Source: Pleurostoma richardsiae
Lineage: Eukaryota; Ascomycota; Sordariomycetes; Calosphaeriales; Pleurostomataceae
Assembly: GCA_030052745.1 (NCBI GenBank)
Contig: JANBVO010000021.1
Coordinates: forward strand, 310,001 to 374,000
Direction of reading: 5' to 3'
Length of the DNA stretch: 64,000 bases
The stretch's first letter is position 1, and every line of letters begins with the position of its first letter. Under the pieces are notes generated by a model. That model was not told where the DNA came from. It saw only the letters and a list, made by a program, of their open reading frames with translations, and did not search any database. This document shows, one piece after another, positions 1 to 11,220 of the stretch. The position numbers were made by a program, and so were the translations under genes.

Positions 1-1036
1 AGCGGAGGTCATGGTCATCCTGCTGGCTTGTAAGGCTATTGCGGCATGTACTGAAGCGGCTGGATCTGAAGACGGCCGGTGCGACCGGACGAGCGAGGGT
101 GTTGAAACTGGGGCCTGGCATGTAGCCCAGACCACCATCGCAGGAGATGCCGATCTCGTTGATGGCCTTCAGATGGCTCAGGGCCTCCTCCATAAATTCA
201 GTCTCACCCGCAATCGTCTCGAGTTGGTTTGGCTGCTGAAGCTGGGTATGGCCATTGACCGGCCAGCGATACAGACCCATGGGCGTCGAGATGATCCGTT
301 GGTCCAACTTGAGCGGCGGCGCAGCCAGAGTCCCGTCGTCCAGCTCGAGGGCCAGGGCAAACTTCTTGATATCTCTCTGACCGAAATCCTTGAGGACACG
401 AATGCCGCCGGACAGGAAAGACTCCTTAACCATGGTCTTGAGAGCTGCGTTGCACGCGCTTTGCTCATGGTTGGTCGGAAGTCCGACCATGTTGCTATAG
501 GCAGCTTCGGTGAGGCAGGCAAGGGACACTGGCCGGAAAGTGACGACCACGTTGCGGAAAAAGTTGGAGCTTAGCTTCTGCTCGAACTCCCGATTCACCA
601 GTCGCATGTTCTCAACGTCGACACGGTCGAGATGGCGGGCGATATTGTCGAAGAGCTCTAAGGGGATTCTGTACGCGGGCCAGCCTGAGCAGACTTCGTC
701 GAGAAGTAAGTCCGCGATTGAGGTCACGACTGCATCCACATCTGGCTCGACACTGACTAAAGCCTGAGTGGCCACGGTGGTGACCCTGTCGTGAGAATGA
801 ATGGTGGAGGAGGCAGCGTGTTCCTCACCAGCGACATCGGAAGCAGGATGAGTGTCAGAAGCTTGACCTTCGGGAGGCTGATGTTGATGCTGATTATGTT
901 CATGAGGATTTTCATCGCCGGCGGCCTGATCAGCTGGCGTGCCTCCTTGAATCGGCTCGTTGGGGGATGAGTCTATCTGGCTGTCATGCAGAGCATGGAG
1001 TTCGTCGTTCACCCCATCCAGCACTCGGCTTGCCAT
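1..1036 (-). CDS. F-box domain protein, partial (3' part outside window)
   Basis: An uninterrupted minus-strand frame runs from an ATG at 1036 to the window edge, giving about 345 visible codons with no stop. The N-terminal 110 residues are acidic, His/Gln-rich and probably disordered. Around residues 120-170 the pattern IPLELFDNIARHLDRVDVEN followed by LRLVNREF-like residues matches an F-box: an amphipathic helix, then the hydrophobic LVNREF patch. F-box proteins usually supply substrate specificity to SCF (Skp1-cullin) ubiquitin ligases, but the substrate-binding half cannot be typed here. A pyrimidine-rich tract on the coding strand lies about 300-420 nt upstream (1345-1452), as in many fungal promoters. 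The F-box is read from the sequence; the SCF role is inferred from the family. Confidence 0.7.
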   Translation of the reverse strand, partial: MASRVLDGVNDELHALHDSQIDSSPNEPIQGGTPADQAAGDENPHEHNQHQHQPPEGQASDTHPASDVAGEEHAASSTIHSHDRVTTVATQALVSVEPDVDAVVTSIADLLLDEVCSGWPAYRIPLELFDNIARHLDRVDVENMRLVNREFEQKLSSNFFRNVVVTFRPVSLACLTEAAYSNMVGLPTNHEQSACNAALKTMVKESFLSGGIRVLKDFGQRDIKKFALALELDDGTLAAPPLKLDQRIISTPMGLYRWPVNGHTQLQQPNQLETIAGETEFMEEALSHLKAINEIGISCDGGLGYMPGPSFNTLARPVAPAVFRSSRFSTCRNSLTSQQDDHDLR

Positions 1037-2787
1037 AGTGAGTGATCGCAGCAGGTTAGCTGACTAGCTGGACTCTGCTGATAACCTATCTCTTATTTTA
1101 TTTTGCTGGAAACTAAGGCGTTGTTGCCTGAAGTCAAGTGCGTGTTGACGAGTTGAAGTTGCTCCGGTTCAAGAAGAGACAGTGCTCTTGTCGGCGCAAA
1201 AGGCTACGCAGCAAGTAGATTGTGTTTGGGATAGTTGGAATCTTTCCAGGTAATACAGGGAACTGATGAGCTTCGAGAGTATCGATAAATTGGGGGCTGT
1301 GTGGGAAGCGGCCGAGAGAAGAGGCTGTCATCGGGTTCGCGAGGGCGGAAGGAAAATGGAAGACCAGGTGTGGTGAGGGAAGAGATGAGAGGGAGGAGAG
1401 ACGGAGAGGAAGAACACGAGAGATAAACAAAGAAGAGGGAAAGAGAAGAGATGGATTCCCGGTAGTCAGCCGCGCGGGTTGAAGAGGCACCCCGGCCTGT
1501 CGACCATCCGGGAGGTCGTGATACTGACCGGCGTGGTGTTAAGGTCGGCGAGGTTCGACTTCCAGGGGGAGCACCGACCGAGAGGCGCTGTGCCGGAACT
1601 GGCGGGCGACATGTGGCTCTTTGCAATCCCTTTAACTGGTTGACAAGGAGAATCAGCTGGCCGAATGGTCATGAGCGGGACTGTTGTCCGGACTGTTCCA
1701 GTGGCTCCCGGGCCTTGTGCAGGCCTTCATCTCTTACCTATACAGATGACTACATCTGGAGTCCAAAAGCTTGTATTCTGGTGGTAGTCAGTTGCCGGTA
1801 TGGATTGTGAAGGGAGAGAATAGGGAGTCGAAGATGCTCAATGAGCCGACTAGAGTCAATGGCCAATGGGCCGATTCTAATCACGCCCGCCGTCACTACC
1901 GTCCAAGAGCTCAATAGTCACTGTCTCCTGCCTTATATGTGAAGCTAGGAAGGTTCTCCAAAGTCCTACGCGTCTCCGAAACTCGTAGGGATACCGAGCT
2001 ACAAGCTCGGCCTCAAACAGTCAACGTCGAGTTGCAAGTTAAGGGCAATGAACCCGTGGCTCCTCAGAGAACACACACTGGTCAGTAACTCAGCACTGGC
2101 CGATTTGTGTTTCAACTTCTCAGTGGATGCAGTTGAATTCAAGTGCTATTTGTTACTCAACGTCATGAATCCTATCATAACCGACGAAGAAATATGCTAA
2201 GAAGCTGAAGACAAGATCGATACCATGCATGAATTGACACAGAAAGAGAATTTAAGATGGTAGCTAAAATGCTTCGTGTCATCGTCAGGTCGTCCTGTCC
2301 ATGGATCTTAGCTTGCCTGTTGCTGCTGAGCCCCTGCTGCAGGTGCTGTCCTTTATATGCCAATTTGCCGGGAGTCCAAGTCAAACCATTGAAATGCCTG
2401 GTCGTGAAGATATGCTAACTGTCCAGTGAAAAATGGGGAAAGTATCTGCGTAAATCGTAAAGGCGTATAGTCGTTATCATGGTCGGGTGGATGTTGTGTG
2501 CGTTTAGTGTGAAGATAAGGAAAGGCGTGAAGGAGAAGAGGGGGGAAACTCGGATGTTCAATCTGCTTTGGTTTCGGTCTGTGTCTCGAGAGAACAGTGA
2601 AGTGGTGGTGCGTTTCGGATCCCATTGATGAGGAACCTGCAAAAACGTATATATAACCAGTGCCATCCTGGACATCAGATGGACGTGTGGCTGTGTGCAA
2701 AAACGTGTATGTGTGTCTTCGACAAGCATTGTGTCGATGACAACATGTATCTTCGACCCTCGGGTTTTAAACCGGGTTGGGTCTTGA
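1037..2787. other. Gene-free spacer
   Basis: This holds the upstream region of the partial F-box gene and the 3' flank of the DUF6590 gene. The stretch 1345-1452 is almost purely purine on the plus strand, so CT-rich in the direction of the F-box gene, and is probably promoter. No reading frame here looks protein-like, and I see no RNA gene. Confidence 0.5.
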
Positions 2788-5113
2788 TCATTTCCTGGGG
2801 CGACGCGTATGGTGCGACTTATCGTGGACCTTCTCACCCCAGCACTTATCCACCGCGTCCTTGGCAATCTTCAGGTCCTCAGAGACAACCGAGCCGATGA
2901 AGAAGACCTTCACGTTGTGCTCGACAGTGACGATCTTGGAGTAGTTCACCCTCGATTCCCTGGAGATCTTTTCGTTGCTCGCTGAGATGCGCACGCGGAT
3001 TGGCTTGAAACCCAGGGTGGGCTCGTCACGGAGCTGTTTGGGCTTGCCACCGTCCTCGTAGATGATCCCATGCTTGCGAGGCTTGACGCCTCTCTTCTTA
3101 CACCCCTGCCGGTCGTACGTCAGGATTGGGCTGGGAGACTTGTCAGCAACGGCTTGCACTGCCTGTGTATCGTCCAATGAGGCTTACACGCAGGCGCAAT
3201 GGCCCTCATCATTAGCAATGACAATGAACCGCCTGAATCCCACGAAAACCTCTCCGTAGTGGTCCTTCAACGTCTTCTTCTCGGACACGACACTTCCTCC
3301 GCCCGGTAGGGCGCCGCGAGGCTCGTACCAGAGGACTTTGAAAACCTGTGACGACGGTTAAGAGGCTAGTATAATTCCGGGTGCGCTGTAACTTACTTCG
3401 CCCGGGCCAAAGCGATGAGAAGGCTCGACCTTGTATCCTTGATAGTGTTAATGTACCGCCGTTAAGACAAGCTGGGCGCACTTACTAGGGTCCAGCCGCT
3501 CGAATTCTCCTGCGGTTCCCTGAATATCAGTCATGCCAAGAGACCCCGAACTGGCGTGCTGCGTCGGAGTTTGTGTGCCCTCGTCGGCAGACGCATATGC
3601 TGGATCAGCAGCTGAACAGAAGACGGGTCAGCAACTGGCCGTCTCGTAGGATCGATCAGAGTGGAAGCTACTTACGATGCGATGATTCAGCAAGTCCCTG
3701 TCCGTAATAGTACGCCCCCTTGCTTTGGGCAAGAGCCGCCTGAAACTCATCGTCGTATTCATCGTCATCATTTTCATCCTCATCTTCTGCAGTCTGAGGT
3801 AGATCCCATTGAACACGCCGCTCACCGTCGTCGCCGACGGAACTACTGCCCTCTGATGCTAAGAAGTTATTAGCCGGGACCCCTGACAGACAAAAAATCA
3901 TACGGACCATGTGACCGCCGCCCGTGACCTTTTTGGGGTTGCTGCTGCTGCTGCTGCTGCTGCTGTTCGTATTCGTAGGTGTCTGTCTGGTAGGTGCCTG
4001 GATTGGCTTCGGATTGATAGGGATACTGTCCTGATCCGGCTCCCGTCGAGTACTCGTATGTCTGCTCCGGAAATTCCTCTGGGGTTGCGTCACTTGCAGT
4101 ATCGAGCTCCTTGCCTTTCCTACTTTTTCGAGACCTCTCATGTTCCTCATCATCATCGTGTGACTTATGGCGCGAGAGATCCGGCTGCTCATCTACAAGA
4201 CATGAATAGGCGAGCAGTGCAGTGCAAGGGGCAAGGGATACGTACATTGTGTAGGACGGTCATCTCCGTAGCTGGCTGAATAACCCTGACTACTAGTGGA
4301 ATATGGCTGAGACACAGCACTCTTTCCACCCGCAGAAGACTTGCTCGGCTTGTCTTTCTTGGAACGCCCGTGGTCGGCGGTGTGAGTTCTGTCTCTGTGT
4401 TCCTTATGGCGATGCTGGCGGCTGGTGGTCTCTCGGTCAGCGTAAGGGTCAGGATTGACGGTAGCTTGGGCGATATTTTCCGGGATGGCGCCAGAGGTAC
4501 CGGGGTAATCGTGATAATTCGGCGCAAAGGAACCCTGCTGGGACTCGAGCGTTGAAGTCTGTTCCTGACCGGCTTGATACAGGGCTGGGTCCGGGACCTG
4601 AGGATATGCCGTGGCCGGATCCACCATTGTCGTCTGCCCATATCCTGAGGCGGCATCTTCCCCTTGCCCCTGCCCATATTCTTGGCCCCGGTAGTATGTC
4701 TGCTGGCCTACTCTCGAGGTTAACAACCTGTCCTTTTCCCACTGGGTTGTGTTGCCAATCCCTCCTACCTGCACTGCCTCCTGTATTTAGTCCGCTTTGG
4801 TAGCTGTACTCGTTGGCGCTGCCATCATAGGAGCCAACTGGGGGTTGGGAGATGCTCAGTCCCTCCATGGCCCCCTGCATCGCGCCCATATCCCGAGGCG
4901 TCGTCTCATCTTGAACGGGGGCGGAAGTCTGCGCCGACTCCTCGGGCTGGTAATACTTCCGGATTTTCTTGCCTGTGCAGATAAGATCCAGTCAGCCAAT
5001 GCGAGGTGCGACAAAAGGAAGTAGGAGACTGCACCATTCTTTCTGCCGTCCCAGTACCACAGCCCAAGCTTCTTATCGAGTTTGGGGTCCGGTTCCCATA
5101 CTACGTCGGACAT
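2788..5113 (-). CDS. DUF6590 domain protein, nine exons
   Basis: Minus-strand exons are 5035-5113, 4769-4972, 4246-4707, 3908-4192, 3676-3858, 3486-3611, 3397-3437, 3188-3345 and 2788-3130, all with GT-AG ends, giving 626 residues. The start (MSDVVWEPDPKLDKK) leads into a short Trp/Tyr-rich segment. Next comes a long disordered region rich in Gly, Tyr, Gln and Ser, with basic KKDK patches and a run of about nine Gln near 3939-3965. The C-terminal ~200 residues hold the conserved domain: FGPGEVFKVLWYEPRG, then RRFIVIANDEGHCACVPILT, and KHGIIY. I recognise this as DUF6590, a fungal domain of unknown function. The exon 4 donor (GTCCGT) is weak, though the phase fits. No biochemical role can be assigned. 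Confidence 0.78.
3939..3965. repeat. CTG/CAG trinucleotide run (poly-Gln coding)
   Basis: About nine GCT/CTG units lie inside exon 4 of the DUF6590 gene and encode a poly-glutamine run on the minus strand. The length probably varies between strains. Confidence 0.85.
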
Positions 5114-7261
5114 TGTGACATTTTGCTGCTTAGGCCGGCCTGGACTGGTTGCGCAACGGTGTAGATGCTCATACGAAATCACAGAAAGCACAAGCACCAG
5201 ATTGCGGTTTCTGGAGGGGAATGCGATAGGCACTACAGCAAGGTATGGAGGGCTGCTTGAGGGGCTTGAGGGGTTTATCTAAGATAAATGCAGCGGGACC
5301 CGTTCCGGCTGTTTCGTATTACAGGAACCCTGGGGTAGGGGTGGGCTAGTTTGAGCCGCAGCGAGCTGCTGGTGCTGCCGGTCGGTCCATCCAGGAGGGG
5401 AGAAGCGGGAGTGGAAGACGGGGGGGTCAGAGGAGAAGCGGGAGGATGACGAGGGTGCCAGCGGATGCGCGAGCAGAAGAAAAGCAGCAGACGTAAGAGA
5501 AACACCAGCAGCAGCAGCGGCGGCGGCAGCGGCAGCACCAGCACCAGCACCAGCAGCAAGTAGCAGCGGCGGCAACGATGTGTTGTCAGGTTCACATCGT
5601 GTGGGAAAACGAGAGGTTCAAGGACGGCCAGCTAGACGGCATCGGGGACCCTCATCGATGCAGTAGCTTGTGATTGCCCGCTCTCGAAAGGGCGCTTCCC
5701 CACTCTGGCCGACACGCACAGCTGCTGCTCTGCAGGACGCGTGATCTGCGGCAGGCCAATGAGCGCCCCGGCGACGATGCTGGCAATAAAGGCGAGCCGG
5801 GGAAAGGCTGGGCCAAGCTGGGCCTGCGGGAGACAGAAGAGAGAACGGCGCCGAATGGGAGGAGGGGAAGAGGATGCAGCCGACGCCAAATCTCCATCTA
5901 AACTGGAGAGAGACTGGGACGACTGGGACAGCTCGGCCCACGATAAGGCCGCCATGCCGGACGCAGATGGAGACAGCGAGAAGGGCAGACATACGTAAGG
6001 TAAGGTAAGGACCGAGGGAGGTAGATCAGGAAGGTACAGTACCTTCCTTGTTGGCTACAGTGCACAAGTTACTTCCGTGCAGTCCGGGCAGGGAGTCAGC
6101 ACTGAAGGCTGCAAGAGGCCGACGGAACTCGTGGAACCGCACAGCAGAGGTACCAGGTAGGTCCTGTGTACCTTCATCCAAAAACAGAACCCGTCTCTGG
6201 AGGTACCTACCTAGGGTAGATACCTTCCAGGTTGCCTATTAGAGGTACCTTCAATCAGTCCAGTCCAGTCGTGTTTCCATCCCTTGGTGCAGCTCGGACG
6301 TGCAATGTTCGAATTCAACAACCGGCCGTCGCAGCGGATGCTCCCTCCACAATCGAAGGCAGACAAGACAGGCCATCCTCGACTTGTCTAGTCGATCTCT
6401 TGTCTGCCCTTATCTACTACGGGGCTTCTGCCAGTGCCAAATTACACTACCTTATCCCAAGCTCCACATCGCAAGCCGAAGCTGAAGACAGAAGCAACAG
6501 GACGTTTGCCCTCCACTCTCGCACCGGGGCGATAGATAGGGTGGGCTTGGGAGCCTCGAGCTGATTCCTGGGCAAATACTGGACGGGGAAGTCGCCGGTC
6601 AATGCCTGATGAGCGGCTCGAGAGCCACCAGCACGCCGCGCAGGGCTTCTGCGTGCAGCTCGGCAGGCCAGTGGCAGCCAATGGAACGCCAGCCAGGCAG
6701 CGCCTCGCGCTGCACCTCCTCACTTGGATGGAAAACGAGGGGAGCCTTCATTTCCAGTCTCGAGGCTCTGTTTCACAAGCTGCTGTTCCCTCCTGCGAAT
6801 GCCAGAAACTGAGAGGTCGTCTGCATCTGCGTGTCTGACGTTCCGGACGTGCCATCCGACACGTGTTGGCGCTGGCGGAAAGGCGAGGGACTTACCGCTC
6901 CCTTACCCTGACATTAGGCACTCCGGATCGGGCCCGCGCCGCTGCTGAGCCGCACAACCCCAGGTTCCCAGCCCGCCCCAAGCACTAAAAGAGTGGAGTT
7001 CTGCTCGGTCAGAGTACGGTGACTCTGCCTGTCAAATACGCGACAAGCTGAGTACCTGGACTTGCCGCACTTCGACACTTCTTCCCTTACCCTCCCGCTG
7101 CTGTGGCAGCCGCGCAGTCTCGCCCAGAGACGCGACAGACCGACAAAACCACGCCTGCAGCTCCAGCGATCATCACCCCATCGATCCTAGGTAGCTCTCG
7201 CATCACATATATTCCGACTCTGCCCATTCTCTGCGACGAATGAGCATGAGAACATTACCTT
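5114..7261. promoter_or_regulatory. Divergent intergenic region
   Basis: This separates the start of the minus-strand DUF6590 gene (5113) from the start of the plus-strand coiled-coil gene (7262), so it should carry both promoters. It contains a GCN/CAG repeat at 5504-5574. Between about 5997 and 6250 there are repeated GGTAAGG, GGTACC and CTACC motifs. A minus-strand frame at 5632-5955 (107 codons, one hydrophobic stretch) is open, but nothing supports it as a gene. Confidence 0.45.
5504..5574. repeat. CAG/CGG/CAC trinucleotide repeat
   Basis: An imperfect array of CAGCAG, CGGCGG and CACCAG units lies about 390-460 nt upstream of the DUF6590 start codon, outside any supported coding sequence. 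Confidence 0.8.
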
Positions 7262-9343
7262 ATGGAGGAAGCAGAGGCGTCCTCCATCCAGCACCACTTC
7301 CAACGTCCCCGTCGAGGCCGTGCCGAACACCAGCACCAAAACTTTGATAATCCTTTAGTGCAAGAGAAGGTCTCCAGAAGCAACGCCAATGTTGCCTTGC
7401 GCCCCAGTCGAGGGCAGTATGAATTCTCAACAATGGCAAGACGGATAGACAGCGATGACCCGTCGTCCGAGTCCTCGGACTCGGACGCAGGCGTGCTGTT
7501 GCCTCGAAGAATATTCCCACCTCCGCTTGGCCCTATAGCACCTCATAGCCACCCCAAGTTCCTCCAAGCGAGGACACCGACGCCGTCCAGATCCAACGGC
7601 TTGGGCTTTGCCCCTCCCAAACGTCCCGATGAGCGGAAAGACCGACGCTTGGTGCCAGAACCAGGAGCTGCCCGGAACCCTGGCGCCCCCCCGACAAAAC
7701 GCCTACACCCAGTCCCCCCTCCCCCAACATACCCTCCCTCCGACGGATCAGAATCCTCCTACGACGAGGTTTCGAGCAATTCCAGCACTACTCCCCTTCG
7801 CGATGATGGTGCAGAAATTGGGAAGCTTATCGTCGCTTACCCTACCTTGAAAGCTCAGGCGGGATACTCAGAGGATATGCAGACGATGGCACTGCAGAGC
7901 GGTTACGATGAAGACTCTTCAATTGAGCCTTCCGAGACAGACTCGATTGAACTAGAGTACAGGAGACTCGAGGACAAGCGGGATGAAGTCGCCGAGCTGC
8001 GGGAAGATATCCGCGAGACTCGCCTCAGGCTGAAGACGCGACGAGTCGCAAAGGACGCCGCCGACAATGCTTTCATGACTCTTGTCAGGCCCGTCATTCT
8101 CACAGGTCGCTTGGATCCCCTCGCAATGTCAACGGGCTTGCTTGAGGATCGTCTTCTGAAGCTCCAGGCGACTAGGAACGAATATCAGGACCTCGAGGCG
8201 TCGTACGAGAACCTGGAGGAGCAGCTTAACGAAGCGGAGAAAGAGTTGGACAAGCTAGAGAGGCAGTTTATCAGCAGACTCTACTACCCAGTCAGGCACT
8301 CTGGCGGGGACGAGGAGGAAGAGGAAGAGGGAGAAGTTGAATCTGATGATGGCGCTGTTCCGCCATCAAGGACGTCTCTCTTGGGAATCCCTGCTGATCG
8401 GCCCTATGATGTCCACCCGCTGTATCACAGATTCATGTCGGCGATCGGCACTTATCAGCTCGCGAAAGAGCACCTCGAAGACTTGGCATTGCGAAAGACG
8501 GCTATCGAACAGGAACAGAGAAACCTAAGGTTGATTGAGAGACATCATCCGCGAGAGCTTGCCACGCATGTCAAGCATATCAGCGACGCAGATTTGGAGT
8601 TTCTGCGCGACTTTCAGGACGAACAGCAGGAGGCCCAGGACGAGGTGGAGAAACAAGGTGGCGAGGTGGACAGGCTCAAGAGGTTATGCCAAGAGAAGGG
8701 TGCCATTCCCAAACATGCGCCTTTTCACGAGCTGTATACATTTCAGCCAGAGCTCGCTGGTGACGACATGTCTATTGACGGGAGTCCAGAAATGAATACG
8801 GATCCAGCGAACATCTTGACAGGCTCCCGGTTCTCTATTCTCTTGGCCAACCCGAGCCACGTGCTCGAGGATCAACCGATGACCGCTCGAGGTGCCCTAA
8901 AAAGGGCCGTTAAACTTCCACCAGACCACCCGAGGAAGAAGGTCCTGGTGGATGCAGCAATGAGGGAGATCAGCATTGAGAACCTCCTTCATGACTCGAA
9001 CCCGGACGATAAATCGGACATGATCAACAGATGGCTTCTCCATAGGTTACGGACTTCGCCGCTTGAAGCCGAGCTGCTCTACTCGTATTTCGTCTCACGC
9101 TTGAAAGTCTTGGATCTGAAGCGGTGGCAATGGGACGTCCTCTACCAATGGCCCAGAGACCATGCAGCGAATATACCGGCGGAGGTATTTGCTGGACCTG
9201 TCACCTCCGCCGGCGAAGAGATCCGCTCGAGAAACAGTGATGTTGGCACTCTCCCCAGTCAAATGGTCAACTCTTGGGCGACCCTCTCGCGCAGACGGCC
9301 ACAATCAGATCCAGGATATGCGTCACCGGGCCCGGGGCCTTAG
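7262..9343 (+). CDS. Coiled-coil protein of unknown function
   Basis: A single 693-residue open frame. Residues 1-220 are Pro/Ser/Asp-rich and probably disordered. Residues about 225-265 and 295-335 are strongly heptad-like and charged (LEYRRLEDKRDEVAELRED; LEASYENLEEQLNEAEKEL). An acidic DEEEEEEGEVESDD linker follows, then a second helical, glutamate-rich block near 400-470. The C-terminal third ends in a compact Trp/Leu-rich segment (residues about 575-640, INRWLLHRLRTSPLEAELL). No catalytic motif or named domain is recognised. The 3' end is uncertain: the frame stops at 9343 in a Pro/Gly-rich stretch, and another frame stays open to about 9759, so a 3' intron is possible. A structural or scaffold role is only a guess from the coiled coils. 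Confidence 0.72.
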   Translation: MEEAEASSIQHHFQRPRRGRAEHQHQNFDNPLVQEKVSRSNANVALRPSRGQYEFSTMARRIDSDDPSSESSDSDAGVLLPRRIFPPPLGPIAPHSHPKFLQARTPTPSRSNGLGFAPPKRPDERKDRRLVPEPGAARNPGAPPTKRLHPVPPPPTYPPSDGSESSYDEVSSNSSTTPLRDDGAEIGKLIVAYPTLKAQAGYSEDMQTMALQSGYDEDSSIEPSETDSIELEYRRLEDKRDEVAELREDIRETRLRLKTRRVAKDAADNAFMTLVRPVILTGRLDPLAMSTGLLEDRLLKLQATRNEYQDLEASYENLEEQLNEAEKELDKLERQFISRLYYPVRHSGGDEEEEEEGEVESDDGAVPPSRTSLLGIPADRPYDVHPLYHRFMSAIGTYQLAKEHLEDLALRKTAIEQEQRNLRLIERHHPRELATHVKHISDADLEFLRDFQDEQQEAQDEVEKQGGEVDRLKRLCQEKGAIPKHAPFHELYTFQPELAGDDMSIDGSPEMNTDPANILTGSRFSILLANPSHVLEDQPMTARGALKRAVKLPPDHPRKKVLVDAAMREISIENLLHDSNPDDKSDMINRWLLHRLRTSPLEAELLYSYFVSRLKVLDLKRWQWDVLYQWPRDHAANIPAEVFAGPVTSAGEEIRSRNSDVGTLPSQMVNSWATLSRRRPQSDPGYASPGPGP

Positions 9344-9706
9344 CTTCGTCCACCTCTGTCTCGCCCCCTGGCTTCTCCGGTCTCCTCCTGGTGCCCCCGG
9401 TGGTGCCAGCTGGCAATTCATCTCTAATAGTCGGGCGTTCGCGTCTCTTTTCCAACGCAATTGCGCCCGCCACCGCCTTCGCTGCCTGGTGCTCCACGGG
9501 GTGTGTGATTACATGGGCAAGGCGTCGCCAGCGCAGCTCCGGGGAGCCGATTGCCAACCAGGAGAATTGGGAAGCGCGGATACGTTCACGCTACGGGTCG
9601 ATGTGCCTGCTTTGTCAATGCTTTCAACCTCAAAAGTTCAAAAACACGCGTCTAATGGCTTTCAACACGTTTTCCTGGAGGGACTGTACTCTACTTCCTG
9701 TCGATC

Positions 9707-9739
9707 TTCACGGCTTCACGGCTTCACGGCTTCAACGGC
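9707..9739. repeat. 8-bp tandem repeat TTCACGGC
   Basis: Three perfect copies of TTCACGGC are followed by one copy with a single inserted A. It lies in the 3' flank of the coiled-coil gene. Confidence 0.8.
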
Positions 9740-11165
9740 GCACACGCTCCGGCGTGTAAATCACGGCGTTAGGGTTCTAATATTGGGATCAGGGGATTCA
9801 GGATGAAATGGCGGAACAACAGTACCACTTGCGGATACCCCTATTACCTGTTCACTAGACAGATGGTGGACTTTCATTTGTTTTGCCTTCTGATGATACC
9901 AAATTTGTACATGTACGATTGGCTTCGATAAACTACCCTACCTACCTACCTTGCTGCTGTTGAGGCGAGGACAATACATGCATAGGGCGGGGTTGTCGAT
10001 GGCGATTTGAACTTCGCACGCGGCGTGAGCCATTAAGCAATATTGCATTGATATGGGCCGTGTTTAGATCACCACGTTTTGGGGCGAGGGCGCAAGTGCG
10101 GAAGGGTTTCTTCATTTCATGCCATTCGCTTGCAAGACTCGTTGAGACAGAGAAGCCGCTCCCGTTACGTCGCTGATGGAGCGCTCTACTCCAAACTCCG
10201 TCAGCCGTCGCGTCCCAGCCAGTCGATTGGACGTAAAAGGGCCGCCTCAATGCCACCCCAGGTGTTGACTGCCAAGTGTCCAGATGATGAGCAACACCTG
10301 GCGGCGGCGGCATGAAGTCATGTACAATCAAGACAGCTCCGCGTTCCCGCGGTTTGCCTCTCCCTGTCCAGCGGTGCCACGCCGCCCGCGCCGTGAGGCC
10401 CGAAGCCCACTTGGAGAGCTTACAGGCAGGGCGCCATTCCCGACGTGGATCTTCCTGCAGGAGAGGGTTCCCATACAGCCGCAGCCTTCTCCACGTTTTC
10501 TCCACCCGTCATGCACCCACCACGGCGGGGACGAGATGGCTAGACAGATGCCCTGATGCCCTACCACGCACGCATCGCAGCCCGTCTGGCCCTCATGCCG
10601 ATTGATGACGATGGTGGAGAGCGGCGTCAGGCCCGCAGGTGAGCGTCGACGAAGGCAAGATTGAGAGGCGGAAGAACAGGGAAGAAGCAGAGCAGACAAG
10701 AGCCGTACTGCAAAGAGACGCTGTACCTCACTTCGCAAGGATGGCTGAAGTTCCGATGTCCACGGTACCTCGAGGGAACATCCGTCTTGTCTCTTGTCTT
10801 GTCTCATCGCCGGCTCGGTCGGTGCTTCCTCTCATCATCTCCTCCTCTCCTTCCCCCCTTGCTCCCACGCGCCACCCCGCGACAGGCCACTCGGCGGCCT
10901 GTACCCGTACTTGGTGCATAGGTCCTGTATGCGGGTGGCTCTTTCCGCGGGCCCCTCCTCAGCCCTTTCTTTCCTGTTTCCACGTATCAAAGGACCGACG
11001 GACGTACCGGCGAGGTGGGGAGGAGAGACAGCGCCAGAAGCAGAAAGCCGTGTGTAGCCATCGACAATCGACCATCAGCCGTCAAAACCGTCGATGCTCA
11101 TGCAAGCACCCAATGGCATCACACCACTCTTGCACATGGCACGTGCCTGCGCCTGCAGTGGTGAT

Positions 11166-11220
11166 TCCTCTGTCTCTCTGTCGCTCTCTCTGTCATCTCT
11201 CTGTGTCTCTTTCTCTTTCT
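11166..11220 (+). promoter_or_regulatory. CT-rich tract, possible promoter
   Basis: A run of CTCTGTCTCTCTGTCGCTCTC-type sequence, nearly pure pyrimidine, on the plus strand. Such tracts commonly precede transcription starts in filamentous ascomycetes. No gene is recognised downstream, so the assignment rests on composition only. Confidence 0.3.
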
